DNA of 5,521 nucleotides, from contig CALGOL010000435.1 of NCBI GenBank assembly GCA_937960755.1, positions 1 to 5,521 on the forward strand. Reading direction: 5' to 3'. This document shows positions 5,295 to 5,521 of this stretch, in pieces. How positions within the stretch are numbered: the stretch's first letter is position 1; every line of letters begins with the position of its first letter. The position numbers and the translations under genes were made by a program. Origin of the DNA: an uncultured Azospirillum sp. (lineage in GTDB: Bacteria; Pseudomonadota; Alphaproteobacteria; Azospirillales; Azospirillaceae). The notes beneath the pieces were generated by a model. The model made no database searches and was not told the origin of the DNA. It saw only the letters and a program-made list of their open reading frames with translations.

Positions 5295-5324
5295 GGACCG
5301 GCGCTGTGGAGGGAGCGCCGGTCC
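5295..5324. repeat. 11-bp perfect stem-loop in the ftsZ-lpxC gap
   Basis: GGACCGGCGCT (5295-5305) and AGCGCCGGTCC (5314-5324) are exact reverse complements around an 8-base loop. It lies 9 bases from the terminator hairpin, on its ftsZ side, and lacks a T-run of its own. It may stabilise the 3' end of the ftsZ messenger. Confidence 0.7.
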
Positions 5325-5332
5325 GTCCGGCT

Positions 5333-5371
5333 CGCCGGAAGCGGCCCCCGGTTAGGGGAGTTCTTCCGGCG
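5333..5371. repeat. 9-bp stem-loop with a nested inner stem
   Basis: CGCCGGAAG (5333-5341) pairs with CTTCCGGCG (5363-5371), and inside it CCCC (5346-5349) pairs with GGGG (5355-5358). This makes a nested stem-loop in the 3' untranslated region of ftsZ. Confidence 0.55.
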
Positions 5372-5386
5372 GCGATGCGGTGTGAC

Positions 5387-5429
5387 GATCCGGCCGCGGT
5401 TTCCCGCGGATCAGGCTTAGTTAGCCTGA
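5387..5429. repeat. Two overlapping inverted repeats at the ftsZ stop codon
   Basis: TCAGGCT (5411-5417) pairs with AGCCTGA (5423-5429) across a 5-base loop and overlaps the ftsZ stop codon at 5417-5419. Next to it GATC/CGCGG (5387-5390 and 5395-5399) pairs with CCGCG/GATC (5404-5412), leaving a bulge on one side. The two share bases 5411-5412, so they could compete as alternative folds in the messenger. Confidence 0.45.
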
Positions 5430-5521
5430 CGGCGCAGGAAGGCCGGGATGTCGAGATGCTCGTCGTCGGCCGCCGACGCCGGCTTCATCGGCTGCGGCGC
5501 CGGTTCGGCCGTCGGGCGAAC
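5417..5521 (-). CDS. ftsZ: Cell division protein FtsZ, C-terminal end (partial)
   Basis: Only the last 34 codons and the TAA are inside the window; the start lies beyond the right edge. The visible part is the end of the disordered Pro/Ala-rich linker followed by the conserved C-terminal peptide LDIPAFLRRQAN, nearly identical to the DIPAFLRKQAD end of E. coli FtsZ. In FtsZ this peptide binds the membrane tethers and regulators of the division ring (FtsA, ZipA, MinC in E. coli). The GTP-binding tubulin-like domain is not in the window. The identification rests on the tail peptide plus the neighbouring lpxC, which follows ftsZ in many proteobacteria. The 3' untranslated region carries several hairpins and a long terminator. 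Confidence 0.93.
   Translation of the reverse strand, partial: VRPTAEPAPQPMKPASAADDEHLDIPAFLRRQAN

Noticed and set aside
4156..5355. Plus-strand open frame of 399 codons
   Set aside because: It is antisense to lpxC, whose product matches its family along its length. The frame is open only because GC-rich coding DNA has few stops on the opposite strand; its protein is Arg/His/Gln-rich with no recognisable motif.

Overview
The window is GC-rich and looks like an alphaproteobacterial chromosome, most likely Rhodospirillales or a relative. The evidence is the ftsZ-lpxC gene order, the FtsZ tail ending DIPAFLRRQAN, GC-rich codon use and a PspC-type envelope-stress gene. This assignment is an inference from a few genes; no ribosomal RNA or other marker is present.

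Layout from left to right: (1) the 3' end of a plus-strand gene that looks like a PspC-family protein (1-286). (2) A converging minus-strand OsmC-family peroxide-reductase-like gene (341-856). (3) A 254-base gap (857-1110) packed with inverted repeats, including a 17-bp perfect palindrome just upstream of the OsmC-like gene. (4) A minus-strand gene for an unrecognised 341-residue protein (1111-2136). (5) An AT-rich gap (2137-2290) holding the probable promoter of that gene and a good Rho-independent terminator for the next one. (6) A minus-strand block of lpxC (4168-5130), a small Cys-rich exported protein (3795-4157) and a Tat-exported multicopper oxidase (2291-3733). (7) A hairpin-rich gap (5131-5416) with a very long terminator hairpin. 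(8) The last 34 codons of ftsZ at the right edge (5417-5521, minus strand).

Function: FtsZ and LpxC belong to the conserved division and envelope cluster (cytokinesis and the first committed step of lipid A synthesis). In many alphaproteobacteria lpxC is followed by bamD and recN. Here it is followed after only 10 bases by a small secreted Cys/His protein and then a CueO/CopA-like multicopper oxidase with a Met/His-rich loop. That pair looks like a periplasmic copper-handling module attached to the 3' end of lpxC. The OsmC-like protein (thiol peroxidase) and the PspC-like protein (inner-membrane stress) add a general envelope and oxidative stress flavour to the left half, but nothing in the sequence ties them to the copper genes.

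The most unusual points are the lpxC-copper arrangement, the Cys-rich protein itself, and two intergenic regions dense in stem-loops. I see no CRISPR array, tRNA, rRNA, insertion sequence or phage gene.
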